64,000 bases of DNA, from the NCBI GenBank assembly GCA_905250025.1, contig CAJNOJ010000025.1, forward strand, positions 463,632 through 527,631, written 5' to 3'. Positions 1 through 25,489 of this stretch are shown piece after piece. The stretch is from Adineta ricciae (taxonomy: Eukaryota > Rotifera > Eurotatoria > Adinetida > Adinetidae). A program made the translations under genes and the position numbers. Numbering within the stretch: the stretch's first letter is position 1; every line of letters starts with the position of its first letter. The notes below the pieces were generated by a model that was not told the DNA's origin, did not search any database, and was given only the letters and a program-made list of their open reading frames with translations.

Positions 1-194
1 GCTTTCTTCCTCGTCTCAACCATCGACAGCCAATTCCATGTAAGAGACTATGATTGACTGCTATCTCGATGTTACTGAACGACTCTTTTTTTCTTCGTTT
101 CTCATTTAGTTCTCCGAACAGCTATGCTGAGATGGCTGCTAACTATGCTCGTCAACAAACTCAGTCATCAGCCTCTCAATCATCAAAACAATGA
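1..194 (+). CDS. 3' end of an unidentified gene
   Basis: The last two exons of a plus-strand gene enter from the left edge. Exon 1-39 is followed by an intron at 40-109 (GTAAGA donor, CATTTAG acceptor) and a final exon 110-194 ending in TGA. In the joined frame the protein tail is rich in Ser, Gln and Ala, contains SYAEMAANYARQQTQ and ends QSSKQ. This tail has no recognisable domain, so the product cannot be named. The frame is supported by the phase match across the intron (AT|T codon). A 65-residue open frame starting at 124 overlaps the final exon in another frame and is probably a shadow. Confidence 0.5.
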
Positions 195-851
195 TTTCAC
201 TTATTCTTTCCATCTCGTCTTATTTGGTCCTCTTTTTGATGTGATACACTTGTCTCGATTGATTCTTGTTCGTTCTCTCTCTCTATTTGTGTTTGGCATG
301 TTTTTTAGTTCTACTATCTGATTCGTTTTCCTCTGTCTCTTCTTCGTATATGGAACTGTTCTCTCAGATGGGTGTAGACAAAGCAAAAAACTTATTTTCT
401 AGGCGTGCTCGACATGTACGTATATATTTCTTGTTGCGTACTTCGGATTTATTCATATATGTACACTCTGTTTTCTTTTTTTCTCTTGATTCTGCGTTTC
501 TTTTTTCTTCTGGTGTTTTTTTCTTCTTCTTTCTTGTGTGCTGCTCGATCAGCCGAGATTCTTTTGTGAACGCACGAAAAGATTCAACAAAAAATAAAAC
601 AGTTATTGAAACAAATATCTTCTCATTAATAAAAGCAATCCACGCGAATTGAGTCGTATTGCATCGGTGATCGGTGATAGGAAGAGAATAGCGCATGCTC
701 ATGTAGTGCCATCTGGAAGAAAAAATAATGACGCCGCTGCTTACCATTACAAGAATTGGATTCTTTCATTTGTCCATTCATATTTGATATAAAATAATAG
801 ATTGAATGTAATCGATCAATTGTTATCCAATCTTTTGTATTTCGTTGATTT
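195..851. other. intergenic region, pyrimidine-rich
   Basis: Long C/T-rich tracts (roughly 260-540) make several chance open frames on both strands, none with a recognisable domain. AATAAA at 593-598 could serve the gene ending at 194. The last 100 bases should hold the promoter and 5' leader of the gene starting at 852. No clear TATA box is seen. Confidence 0.4.
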
Positions 852-2289
852 ATGATGGTTTTTCACGGCGAATCGACGATGATTGTCGAGCAAGTGGATT
901 CGAAATTGGAAAACCAATCGTCATCGCCATGTTTTCATCCGTCGTGTTCGCATTGTGATGTGAATTATTTGAAAACACTCAATTCCGAGATCAATCAAAT
1001 AACAAACGACACTGACCTTTTCAAATACTCTTCGTCGATTCCATTCGAAAATCAACGTTTAAACTTCTATCGAATCATCGACGAATGGAGATCCGATCGC
1101 GTCGAACATGTCTCCTTTATATATCAAAAGAAAAAGAATCAAGTCGACTTAATTTGTTCACAAACATCTCACGAGTACGAACTATTTCGAATAGAGCAGA
1201 AAAATTTCTTGAATGAACATCTTTTCCTCCATCCAAAAGCGCTCTATCCTACATTTATTCCCAATGAAATCGACGAATTGAATCAAAAACTATCCCTCAC
1301 TCGACATTTACTCGATTATTTCGTTCAACCCAAATTAAACCATCTGAAAACATTTCTCAACAAACAGGATCATCACGATGACGAATACGTTAACTACGAG
1401 GATGTCTTCAAACGTAAACCCATCTATGAATATCCCTTGTCCACAGATAATCTAGCAATGGCATCATCTACTTCGCATATTCTATTACGAGACGGAGCAC
1501 ATTTGTCTTTGTATAACGAAAAAGAAAAACTTCATCAATTAGAAATTAAAGTTCAACATCCTGGAGATTTCATTCGAGATATTTGCTGGTGTGAATCATT
1601 AGGATATTATCTTGTTCTAACTCAATATCTTCTGTTTATCTACGATCCTGATCAATTTACTTTAACACTAGTTGACAAAATCAAACCTATTGATCGAAAG
1701 AAGTTTTCCTCGCTAACTTGTTCAGATAACATTATGTTTCTAGTCAATAAGAATGGAGAATGTATTGAACGATGGTCCATCGCAAAGAGTTTCAACTGGA
1801 AATTAATCAAGCGTAAGACCAAACACCATTGATTCCTTCACCTCAAACTGTTTTTCATGTTTAGGTTGGCCAGCGGAAGAGTTCTGCGGAGATAATTTTC
1901 GTCTAACAGCACGAATACGAGCCAATCATGTAATGTTAGGTGAGGCTCATCTCTTGAACCATAAATCCATAATTTTCGAATGTCTTTTAGCAATTAATAT
2001 ATGCGATTTAAATTTTGGTTATCGTATTTGTCTGTATGATTATCACATGCGATTTATCCGTCAAATCAGTTCGGATTACAATTTACATTTATTATCTTAC
2101 ATGAACGGAAATCAATGGATAGCAACAGATTACAAAGAACGTTTTTATACTTTCAATGATAATGACGAATGTATTCAGACAGTTGTTGAATACAATGGTC
2201 AAGGAGATTTGATTCGGAATATTTGCCGATTGGGTCTGAACTATATCGGTGTGAAACTGAAAAGTCGATTGAAAATTTATCAAATCTAA
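852..2289 (+). CDS. B-box-like / beta-propeller-like hypothetical protein
   Basis: Two exons, 852-1812 and 1865-2289, are joined across a 52-nt intron (GTAAGACC to GTTTAG) with matching phase, giving a protein of about 460 residues. Residues 27-35 (CFHPSCSHC) are a short Cys/His cluster like the end of a B-box. A charged, probably helical stretch follows (about 40-170). The second half has repeated aromatic beta-strand-like segments (ICWCESLGYYLVLTQ, GNQWIATDYKERFYTF, YIGVKLKSRLKIYQI) resembling blades of a WD/NHL-type propeller. Many bdelloid proteins have a B-box, coiled coil and propeller layout, so membership of that family is an inference. Two adjacent ATG codons start the frame and either may be used. 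No enzyme motif is seen and the function is unknown. AATAAA at 2436-2441 lies downstream. Confidence 0.7.
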
Positions 2290-3107
2290 TCTTCATATTG
2301 ATTCTGTGTTTTTTTTGCAAATCTGCATCGCGATGTTGCTATTTTCATTTGTCTCCTCACAATATTTCCCTTTGTTTGTTTTCCGTTGTTACCCGATTTC
2401 TTTTTTTCTCTCTCTTTCTCTTTTTGGATAGAACAAATAAACGCGTGTGCTCGCTATGCAAGCGAAATAAACACTTGATGTACATACGCAAGAATATTAA
2501 TAACAACTGTTGCCAACAGTCAGTCTCTATGCTGGTAGAGACAAACAACACCAACCGGCTTTTTTCTCTCTCTCGACTTCGACATCATCTGATTGAGACT
2601 TGTCGACAAGTGAATAGAAAAGAGAAGAAACTTTTCGATTGATTCTGCCATTCACCTGTAGTTCAGATGCTCTTGACAAAAAAAAGGAAAAAGAACGAAG
2701 AGAACAGTGTGCGTAGTGCAGCGAAGGAATCGGTGTTGATGGAAACATAAACAGAGTTTCTCTCTGTCTCTCTCTTTTTCCTTTTAAACAACTAAATTCA
2801 ACGTTGCAACTAGGCAATCAAGAGATCGACAAAGAGAAAAAGCAGTTTCGCACTTCAATTATTGAAAATTCAGACAGGTAGAAACAACGAGATGTTTCGC
2901 GTTTTTCTGTTTGACTGTTTCAAGCGATGATATAATCACCATTCGGATTCATTTAGTGCAAATTTTCTTTTAGAAGTTCTATAAATTTGCAGTTTCATTT
3001 GCATCACTGAACATTGTTTCTTGGTAATCCAAACGTTGAATTCGTTTTCAAAGTAATCCAACTTGACGAAGATTTGATTAAGCTAACTGTGACTTTCTTT
3101 TGTGTAG
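2290..3107. other. intergenic, 3' UTR of upstream gene and dynein promoter side
   Basis: This holds two AATAAA signals (2436-2441 and 2466-2471) for the upstream gene, then AT-rich sequence with CT tracts (2755-2780). The overlapping open frames here are low-complexity and match no domain. The last 200 bases precede the dynein start codon at 3108. No TATA element stands out. Confidence 0.4.
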
Positions 3108-16430
<13,323 letters not shown>

Positions 16431-16431
16431 N
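16431..16431. other. Single-N contig join 1
   Basis: One unknown base separates the dynein AAA5 start (GPFNQ) from a mid-AAA3 sequence already seen 3.1 kb earlier. It is a scaffold join, not a base-call error. Confidence 0.9.
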
Positions 16432-19400
16432 TAAACGTGTTGGTACCACATACGGTCCACCAGGTGGAAAGAAGATGACAATCTTTATTGATGATATCAA
16501 TATGCCAATTATCAATGAATGGGGTGATCAAGTAAGAATGAAGTTATTCTATCCGAGGATTGCGACAATAACATTTTTGTCAAGGTAACAAATGAAATTA
16601 CTCGACAATTGATGGAACAAAGTGGTTTCTATAATCTTGAAAAACCAGGTGAATTTACGAATATCGTCGATATTCAATTCATTGCAGCTATGATTCAACC
16701 TGGTGGTGGTCGAAACGATATTCCACAACGTCTCAAACGACAATTCTGTATCTTCAACTGTACACTACCGTCCAACGCTTCCATCGACAAGGTCTTCAGT
16801 ACTATCGGTCTTGGCTATTTCTGCAAAGTACGTCATTCTACAATTTGAATTCAACAAAAAAAATCTCTCATGATCGATTTGCTTTTTAGGAACGTGGATT
16901 TCATCAAGATATTATTAATATCATCGAAAAACTTGTGCCAGCCACAAGAAAATTATGGCAAAAGACTAAAGTGAAAATGTTACCAACACCAGCTCGTTTC
17001 CACTACGTCTTCAATTTACGTGATTTGTCACGTATTTGGCAAGTAAGGATCTTCGCATTTCTCAAGAAAATTCACCTCCTATGCCATCATTGTCATCTGC
17101 TAGGGTATGCTCAATGTTATTTCATCAGTAACTGGAACCAAACTTGACGTTGTCATGTCCTTATGGAAACATGAATGTTATCGTGTTATTGCTGATCGTT
17201 TCGTAGCGCAAGAAGATAAGGATTGGTTCGAAAAAACCATTAAAATCGTCGCAGAGGAGGAATGTGGAGCGCAGCCTGCTGCTGCTATGCAAGCCGAACC
17301 GTACTTTGTTGATTTTCTTCGCGAAGCACCTGAACCAACTGGTGAAGAAGGCGATGACGCAGATCTCGATGCTCCAAAGATCTATGAACCGATTCCATCA
17401 TACGAATTTCTCGGCGAAAAACTTCAAATGTTTCAACAGCAATACAACGAACAAATCAAAGGTGGCAAAATGGATTTGGTCTTCTTCAAAGATGCTATGA
17501 CGCATTTAATCAAAATCTCACGTATCATCCGAACACCACGTGGTTGTGCTTTGTTAGTCGGTGTTGGTGGTAGCGGTAAACAATCGTTGACACGCTTAGC
17601 GTCATTCATTGCTGGTTATCAAACCTTTCAAATTACATTAACAAGGTAAATTTGAATAAGGAATGAAAATTCTTTCATGATAGTTTCTACTTTTCGTTCA
17701 GATCGTACAATGTTACCAACTTGATGGAAGACTTGAAAATTTTATATCGAACAGCTGGACAGAAAGGCAAAGGTGTAACATTCCTGTTTACAGATAACGA
17801 AATCAAAGATGAAGCTTTTCTCGAATACATGAACAATGTTTTGGCTTCTGGTGAAGTCTCGAATCTATTCGCTCGTGATGAAATCGATGAAATTCTTGGT
17901 GAATTAACTCCAGTTATGAAACGTGAATTTCCGCGACGACCGCCTACCAACGAAAATCTCTATGATTACTTTTTAACACGTGTACGTAACAACCTTCACG
18001 TTGTTCTCTGCTTCTCGCCTGTCGGAGAGAAATTTCGTAGTCGTTCATTGAAATTTCCTGCTCTGATCTCTGGTTGTACCATGGATTGGTTTCAACGTTG
18101 GCCAAAAGACGCCTTAGTCGCTGTATCGAAACACTTCATCACCAACTTTGATATCGTCTGCACACAACAACAGAAACAAGAACTGATTTTGATGATGGGT
18201 GAAATTCAAGATCAAGTTGCCGAAGCGTGTGTCGACTATTTCAATCGTTTCCGTCGTCAAACACACGTCACACCCAAATCGTACTTATCGTTTTTATCTG
18301 GCTACAAAACAATCTATGGTGATAAACGTAAGGAAATCGGCAAATTAGCTGAACGTATGAACACGGGCTTGAAAAAACTCATCTCAGCTGCCGAAGAAGT
18401 ACGTGAACTGGCTAAAGAACTGGAAGGCAAAGAAAAAGAATTGGTCATTGCCAACGAAAAAGCCGATCTTGTCATGCAAGACGTCAATGTGAAGAAATCA
18501 GCTGCAACAAAAGTCGCAGAACAAGTTCAACGTGTCGCTGATTCATGTAAAGAACTTGTCGACCAAATTTCTACCGATAAAGCTGCTGCCGAAGCGAAAT
18601 TAGAAGTTGCACGACCTGCTCTGGAAGAAGCCGAAGCCGCTTTGAAGACAATTAAACCAGCTGATATTGCAACCGTGAAAAAATTGGGTCGTCCACCACA
18701 TTTGATTATGCGTATTATGGACTGTGCATTAGTTCTCTTTCAAAGACCGATGGATTTGATCTCTATGGATCCCGAAAAACCATGTCCGAAACCATCATGG
18801 AGTGAATCGTTGAAATTAATGGGTGGTAGCGATTTCTTGAACACACTATTGAATTTTCCAAAAGTAAAAACGGTGAAAAAATATCACTCGAACTTTTTAT
18901 GCTTTCGTTTATTTCTGTTAGGATACGATCAATGCGGAAACTGTCGAATTACTCCAACCTTATTTGAATATGGAAGATTTTAATCTAGAAACAGCCAAAC
19001 GTGTCTCAGGCAATGTTGCTGGTCTCTGTTCATGGGCTATTGCTATGGCATATTTCTATAGTATCAACAAAGATGTATTGCCATTGAAAGCAAACTTAGC
19101 TGTTCAAGAAAGTCGTCTTGCTCAAGCCACAGCTGGTTATAACAATGCACAAGCTGAATTAGCAGCTAAAATGGCTGAAGTAGCGGTATGTATTTTGTTT
19201 TTAGTAATAAACGTTTCATTCAACAAATTCTTTTTCCTTGATTTAGCTCGTCCAAGCTGAATTCGATAAAGCAAATGCGATCAAACAAGTACGTATCTTT
19301 AGATTCACTGTAACAACAGATAATTGGAATTGATTTCATCTAGGCTTTACTTGCCGATGCTGAAGCATGTCGACGAAAGATGCAGAATGCTTCGGCTTTG

Positions 19401-19474
19401 ATTGATGGTCTTTCAGGTGAACGTGTTCGTTGGACGGAAGCATCGAAGAGCTTCGAGGCACAAACGGGCCGACT
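16432..19474 (+). CDS. DNAH5/DNAH8: DNAH5/8 fragment, second copy of AAA3-stalk (contig B)
   Basis: This fragment starts mid-exon in AAA3 ([14 protein letters not shown]) and runs through AAA4 (GVGGSGKQS), the stalk and the microtubule-binding tip to EAQTGR at an N. It aligns end to end with 13328-16370, at the same length and with the same introns. The scattered differences are mostly silent (for example NGFYNL against SGFYNL, ATMQAE against AAMQAE). Reading A then B would repeat AAA3-AAA4-stalk inside one dynein, which no dynein has. This is best read as the other haplotype of the same gene joined in tandem by scaffolding, not as a second gene or an internal duplication. Confidence 0.92.
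16432..19474 (+). repeat. Duplicated block 1, second member (contig B)
   Basis: Copy of 13328-16370, bounded by N on both sides (16431 and 19475). Both edges fall mid-exon, at no natural boundary, which supports an assembly origin. Confidence 0.9.
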
Positions 19475-19475
19475 N
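19475..19475. other. Single-N contig join 2
   Basis: This joins the stalk end (EAQTGR) directly to AAA6 ([10 protein letters not shown]). About 330 residues of AAA5/AAA6 expected in every dynein heavy chain are absent here. Confidence 0.9.
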
Positions 19476-22041
19476 TGTACACACTTCTCTTGGCGTTGAA
19501 AATCGACATGCAAAAAGGAAATGTCAAACCATCGGAATTTCAAGTTTTGATCAAAGGTGGTGCTGCCTTAGATATGAACGCTGTCGAACCTCGACCAGAT
19601 AAAATGAAGAAATGGTTAACTGATATGACTTGGCTGAATTTAGTCGAACTTTCCAAACTCGCACACTTCTCACAAGTCTTACGACAAGTTGTCAGTAATG
19701 ATAAGACATGGTACAATTGGTTCTTATCTGATGCACCCGAAGAAGTCACGTTTCCTGAAGCATACTCGACTACATTGGATACATTCAAGAAATTATTATT
19801 AGTTAGATCATTTGCACCAGATCGTACATTACCCATGGCCAAGAAATATATTGGAGAATCTCTAGGTGTTCAATACGCTGAAGGTTATATTCTCAATTTA
19901 GAAGCTATGTGGCAAGAATCGGATAAACGTACCCCACTTGTTTGCTTCTTATCGATGGGTTCTGATCCAACGGATAATATCTTGAGCTTAGCCAAGAAAC
20001 AAAACACAGTTTGCGGTACTATCTCCATGGGTCAAGGTCAAGAAGTTCATGCCCGACGTTTATTGCAACAAAGTCAACAAGAAGGCCGATGGATTTTACT
20101 TCAAAATTGCCATTTGGGCTTAGGTTTTCTTGAAGAAATGTTAGACACAGTGACGCAAACCGAACAAGTCGCTGATGCATTCCGCTGCTGGTTAACAACT
20201 GAACCGCATCCACAATTCTCTATCAATGTTTTACAATCATCAATTAAATATACTTTCGAACCACCCCAAGGTGTCAAAGCTGGTCTCAAACGTACATTTG
20301 CTGGTCTAACACAAGTAAATTATCTTACTTTTTCCATTGATACACATTCTTCATGCTGCCAAATGTTCTTTTAGGAAGTTGTCGATGTTAGTAACTTCTT
20401 TGAATGGAAAGTTATGTTATACACAGTTGCATTTCTGCATACAACCGTACAAGAACGTCGTAAATTTGGTCCACTCGGATGTACGTTGAGCGAACCATCT
20501 GTTCTGTAATATATTCTTGATGTAATAACATTTTTCTAGGGAACATTCCGTATGAATTCAATCAATCAGATTTTTCGGCTACCATTCAATTCATTCAAAA
20601 TCATATGGATGAAATGGGTTCGAAATGGAATGTCTCATGGCCAACTGTTCGATACATGATCGGTGAAGGTAAAGTCTTTCTATTCGAAATGAGTCTTTCT
20701 CTGTTTTCAAATCAATCTTTCTTTTCAAATTTTTAGTTCACTATGGTGGTCGTGTCACGGATGACTTCGACAAACGATTACTTAACACTTATACACGTGT
20801 TTGGTTTCTCGATAATATGTTCACGGAGAAATTTGAATTCGCACCGAATTATAAGATTCCGCGTTGTAAAACTATTCAAGAATTCCGTACGCATGTCGAA
20901 TCTATGAGCTTGTTCGACAGTCCAAATGTTTTTGGTCTTCATCCAAACGCTGATATCACCTACCAGAAGAATACAGCTGATTCGATTCTCGCGACAATCG
21001 TTAACATTCAACCAAAAGATGCCGGTGCTGGCGGTGGTGAAACACGTGAATCAGTTGTCTATCGTCAGTGCGACGATATGTTAAGTAAACTACCCGAAGA
21101 TTATATTCCACACGAAGTTCGAGGTGCTTTACAAAAACAAGGAGCTTTACAACCATTGAACATCTTCTTAAAACAAGAAGTTGATCGTATGCAACGTGTC
21201 ATCAGCGTTGTACGTAATACACTGAAAGATTTGAAATTAGCTATCGATGGTACAATCATTATGAACGAGAACTTGAAAGATGCTTTGGATAATATTTACG
21301 ATGCACGTGTACCAGCGACATGGAGAAAAGTTTCGTGGGATTCAGCAACATTAGGTTTCTGGTTTAGTGATTTGTTAGATCGTAACCAACAATTCTTCAC
21401 GTGGTTGTTCAGTGGACGACCAAATGTGTTCTGGCTTACTGGATTCTTCAATCCTCAAGTAAATTCGTTGCTTCGTAGGATTTTCTATTGATCATGATCT
21501 CGTTTAGGGTTTTCTAACTGCTATGCGACAAGAAATTACTCGTAATCACAAAGGTTGGTCATTAGATAATGTCGTTCTTGCCAACGATGTGATGAAAGTG
21601 GCCACGAAAGAAGAAGTAACATCAGCACCATCGGAAGGTGTTTACATCTATGGATTGAAAGTTGATGGTGCCGCATGGCGTATGTCTCGTGAAAAAGGTG
21701 GTCATCTTGCTGATCCTCCTCCAAAACAACTCTACTCGGACTTGCCAGTCGTACACGTAAGTTACTCATTTTTTCCTTCATTCGCTCCAATACAGATAAT
21801 CTGATCGCCTAGGTTTACGCAACAAATGAACCTAAGCCGTTGGGCAATTCTTATTACGTTTGTCCAGTCTACAAGAAACCACGACGTACTGATTTAACAT
21901 ATATATTCTCGTTATCATTGAAGATTAATAACAACAATCCGGATTTCTGGTAAGAATTCTGATTTGTAACTTTTCTGTTGGAAAATATTTGTTATATTTA
22001 GGTGTTTACGTGGTGTGGCTCTCCTTTGCGATACAAAATAA
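19476..22041 (+). CDS. DNAH5/DNAH8: DNAH5/8 C-terminal part, AAA6 and C-terminal domain (contig C)
   Basis: This encodes the end of the outer-arm dynein heavy chain. It opens mid-exon at [15 protein letters not shown] (helical start of the AAA6 region) and continues with [27 protein letters not shown]-type [51 protein letters not shown], the C-terminal domain [20 protein letters not shown], and the terminal [11 protein letters not shown] stop at 22039-22041. The ending LRGVALLCD is typical of DNAH5/8. Short introns (for example 20315-20374 and 21459-21508) separate the exons. About 330 residues between GPFNQ (contig A) and this start are missing from the window. AATAAA at 22181-22186 is the likely polyadenylation signal. 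Confidence 0.94.
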
Positions 22042-22180
22042 TCAACATAAACGATTCGATATATTTTACTATACTGTTTTGTTATCAAGCAATAGGGAGC
22101 TTTATTAATTAATGAAATAGTTTTGCTCCACGTTTGTGTGTGTGTATTATATTTATATTTTTTGTGTTACAGAAATCAAC

Positions 22181-22222
22181 AATAAAAAGCACGAGCTTTC
22201 TGATTATAGGACGTTGTTTATT
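22181..22222. terminator. Facing polyadenylation signals of convergent genes
   Basis: AATAAA on plus (22181-22186) can end the dynein transcript. TTTATT at 22217-22222, which is AATAAA on minus, can end the IF-annexin transcript coming the other way. The two signals lie 30 bases apart, so the mature 3' ends should touch or overlap. In the second copy (about 34809-34855) the plus signal is kept but the minus one reads TTTACT. Confidence 0.5.
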
Positions 22223-22315
22223 AAAGGGAAAGGAATGATGGGATCAAAATAGCTTTGATTACAAGTCTGATAATCATCTCAATCACATTTTTTTTACTAG
22301 GAAAGATAAGAAGTT

Positions 22316-25300
22316 TCATTGTTCATTTGCTTCAGACTCATGCATTGTCGTTAATGAAAAAAATTGACGTTGCTTAGTTCTCAATGGTCTTGCATTGACT
22401 GTTAATGCATTTCTATCAGAAAATATTTTGGTAAAATTGCCGTTTGTGTGAATGCTTTGCAATTTGGGCATGGAATAGTCCGTAACACTTTGCATCATTG
22501 TACGTCCAGTGCCTGTATCCCTATTGGATCGATCGACTGGTTCTCGCCATTGAACTCCTGATCGATCAAATCGTGTTGATTGATATGAAGCCTGGAATTG
22601 TGTGTCTGCAGTATTTCCTCCACCACGTTGACGAAGAAATTCTAAAATCGCACGTTTGTAATTGCCGAAGACTTCCAACTAAAAGAAAACAATGACTACA
22701 GAAAGTAGTTTTTGGAAAAAAACGAACTTGAATATGATCGTGAAGATAATATGTTGTAAGTTTTTCATATTCAACTCTGATCTGTGCAATATCAATCTCA
22801 CCGCGAGTGACGATGATTCGATTCAAATCGTCTTCGTTTGCTTTAACATTCTGGAAAATTCAAATGAGGAGAAAGCAAATGTATCGATGACAATTTTACT
22901 TTAAGACATTTCTTCAATTCATCAGCGAAAAACCGTGCTTGATTGCGAATCAACCGAACTAAAAACATCAAAATTATGATCTAAAGCACAGATCTCTTCA
23001 TCATAGTCATACTAATAGCGATCAGTGTGTGATAAAGATGTCCTGCAATATTCTTTTGTATAGTTTGTTCAATATCCACATGACTGTATTGCTGATAAGC
23101 GGTAAATATTTGTGCCAATTGTGCATTACTAAGCAAATAAATGAGATCTGTTCGATGTTCGATAGGAAAACAAACCTTCTTGTACACAAAAGTCGAACAA
23201 GAGTCGATCCATCAACTCGCCATCTCGACTCCGTTTCGAATAATTCTTTTGCATCTTGAATAATTTCATTGTCAACGATAGCCACCTCTTCCGGTCGATT
23301 CGATCGAAGAAGAGCAACTAACAAATGTTTCGAATGATCATCACGATCACTGCGAAGATCTTCTTCAATTGTGCTTCGAAACACTAAAGACGAAGCAATA
23401 TTTTTAGTACATCAGTTTCAAGAGCGTCTTACATTTGAAGTAAGCTTGTCGAACATTTTGAATATGTTGGCTCGTGCGAGTAAAAACAAGTTCAACCAGA
23501 ACGTTTCGATCGATTGTTGTTCGGTTTAGTATTCGTCGTAATTCAAAACAATCGTGTTCAATCGGAGATAATAATAACAATCTTAGAAATTTACTCAGAC
23601 TGTCATCAGATATCTTCTCTAAGTCATCACCAAGATTCTAAAAATAGATCAATGATCAAAACACAGAGGAAGTCTCCATTGCTTTCGTGTACTTTTTTGA
23701 ACAATTGTTTATATTGATCGCGGATTTGTAATCGTTGCGCCAGTGTTCGGCAACAGATAACTCGAATGACACTCAATTCACCGATCGGCGTATCGTTCAA
23801 CAATCGATGCAATGTTCGACAATCTAAACAAACAAAACACATCTAATGTTTTGATTATATCGCATCTGCTGTCTCAAACCTTGTACAATTGTTGATACCA
23901 AATTGTCCTACAAGGAGAAAGAGAGTTTCCATCCAATACCTAATCATTCAGCTTACATTTTCATTCTTCTTCAATATTGAACGTTGTGCGGACTGAATCG
24001 TATTGATAGTTGATGAGTCGCGGTAGTTAGACGATAAATCTTGTAATGACGAGCGGAATGTTTCTTTGGGTAAGGAAGATTGGTGCGAAAGAGAGGTGAA
24101 ATCACTTTCATGAATGGTCACACGTTTGGCTGTATGATTTTGATGATGGTTCAATCGTTCTCGATATTCTTCTATTCTTTGTTTGTGTATCTTTCGAATA
24201 CGTAATGCGTCATCCAACTGTTTTTCCCGATCTCGAATTAATTGGTTCAGTGTTGTTAAATATCGTTCTTTTTCTAATCTTGACTGATCACTGTATGCAG
24301 CAGTGTTTTTCGTCTTGATCTCTTCCATTGTGAAAACGATTTTTCTTTGCTTTTCTCGCTCGATCGTGATCTGTTGTTGAATTTCTTTCAGCGATACTTG
24401 GTACTGTTGTAATTGAACTTCATGATCTCTCGTCACTGTTGGCATAGGTCGAGTTTTATTCAATTGAAGACGATACAATTCCAATTCAAAGTTTCGGTGT
24501 AATTCTTCTCGGTACACTTCGATTTTCTTTTCGTATTCCTGCCGAATACGTTGTAATTCTTGACTTAATTGATCTGAGAAATACGTCGACGATTGAAAAC
24601 CAGCTACTTGGGAAATATCAATCGATCGTCGTTCTTCGTCAATTGCAGTCGTCCGAATATCTTCATTGGTGATCTTTTCATTTCGTAAGATTTCAAGTTC
24701 GGCTTCTAAAGTCTGTTTAGCAAAATTTTCTTCGTCGAGTAGATAACGTAAGCGAGTTTTTCGGGCATGAAGTGCTTGATTCTTTAAAAGATAAAATTTA
24801 CTTTCGTCATCTAAATTTCGTGTCCGACGATGAAGAAATTGAGCTTCAGCGTTGTTCTGAGCAATTCGCTGTTCATAATTGAATAATTCCTGACTGGTTT
24901 GATCTCGTTTGGCTAAGATATATTTATATTGTTCATCATGGCTTGGTATCTTCTTATCCAATGCGTTCGCTTTCGTTTCTAATGCTGATTTGGACTGGCT
25001 ACCTTCGTACAAGAGTTTCTTGGCATTTTCCAATTCACTTTTATACATTTTTTCGATAATCGAACGATTCTGATGAATATTCTTTTCCAGCCATTCAATT
25101 TGCAAAAGCTGAGCACGATTATGTGTTTCTAAACTACAACATCTCAGTATAGTCACACACAATACTTCAGTCAGTTTCGACAACTCCCGATGCTCATCAA
25201 TGATACGTTCACCATTGATGCTATGCAATGATGGAATAGTTGTGAAGTTCGGAGGTTGAACAAGTGTTGCGAGACCAAGGTCGTTGGTTGTTACAACTGC

Positions 25301-25489
25301 ATGGTTCGTGCCAACATTTGACCAAGCTATACCGCGAAAAGGACCTTGAAAAGCATTCGGCGCAATTACACGTGGTCGAATGTATTTTATGCCGGACGCA
25401 TCATCGTCGGACCTTGTCGATTTTGTTCGCTGATACATATCGGGTTGATATTTACTATCATCAAACTTTGCAACAGTTTTCGTAGTCAT
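22316..25489 (-). CDS. Intermediate-filament rod fused to four annexin repeats (copy in contig C)
   Basis: A long first exon (25489 down to about 23957) encodes a 95-residue head and then a coiled-coil rod of intermediate-filament type. MYKSELENAKKLL matches coil 1B (MYQAELDEARKLL in lamin/IF), LDEENFAKQTLEAELEILRN matches the coil 1B end, LSQELQRIRQEYEKKIEVYR matches coil 2 (ELxxAIRDIRxEYDxKI), and RIRKIHKQRIEEYRERL fits the rod end where IF proteins have LEGEE. Smaller exons then encode four annexin-like repeats: RTLHRLLNDTPIGELSVIRV, then FELRRILNRTTIDRNVLVEL, then IIQDAKELFETESRWRVDGS, and last IIVTRGEIDIAQIRVEYEKL. The repeats end with GNYKRAILEFLRQRG, and a Ser/Thr-rich tail follows to stop at 22316. 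Usual annexin GxGTD calcium loops are not evident. The lamin tail (LTD) is absent. The protein is about 900 residues, likely a cytoplasmic filament protein with an altered membrane- or partner-binding module. Confidence 0.85.

Noticed and set aside
266-747. Open frames of 127-128 residues on both strands
   Set aside because: Pyrimidine-rich low-complexity sequence with no domain; each is the shadow of the other.
16432-19474. A second, truncated dynein gene or an internal AAA3-AAA4 duplication
   Set aside because: The block is N-bounded, begins and ends mid-exon, and matches 13328-16370 base for base apart from scattered silent changes. Overlapping haplotype contigs explain it better.
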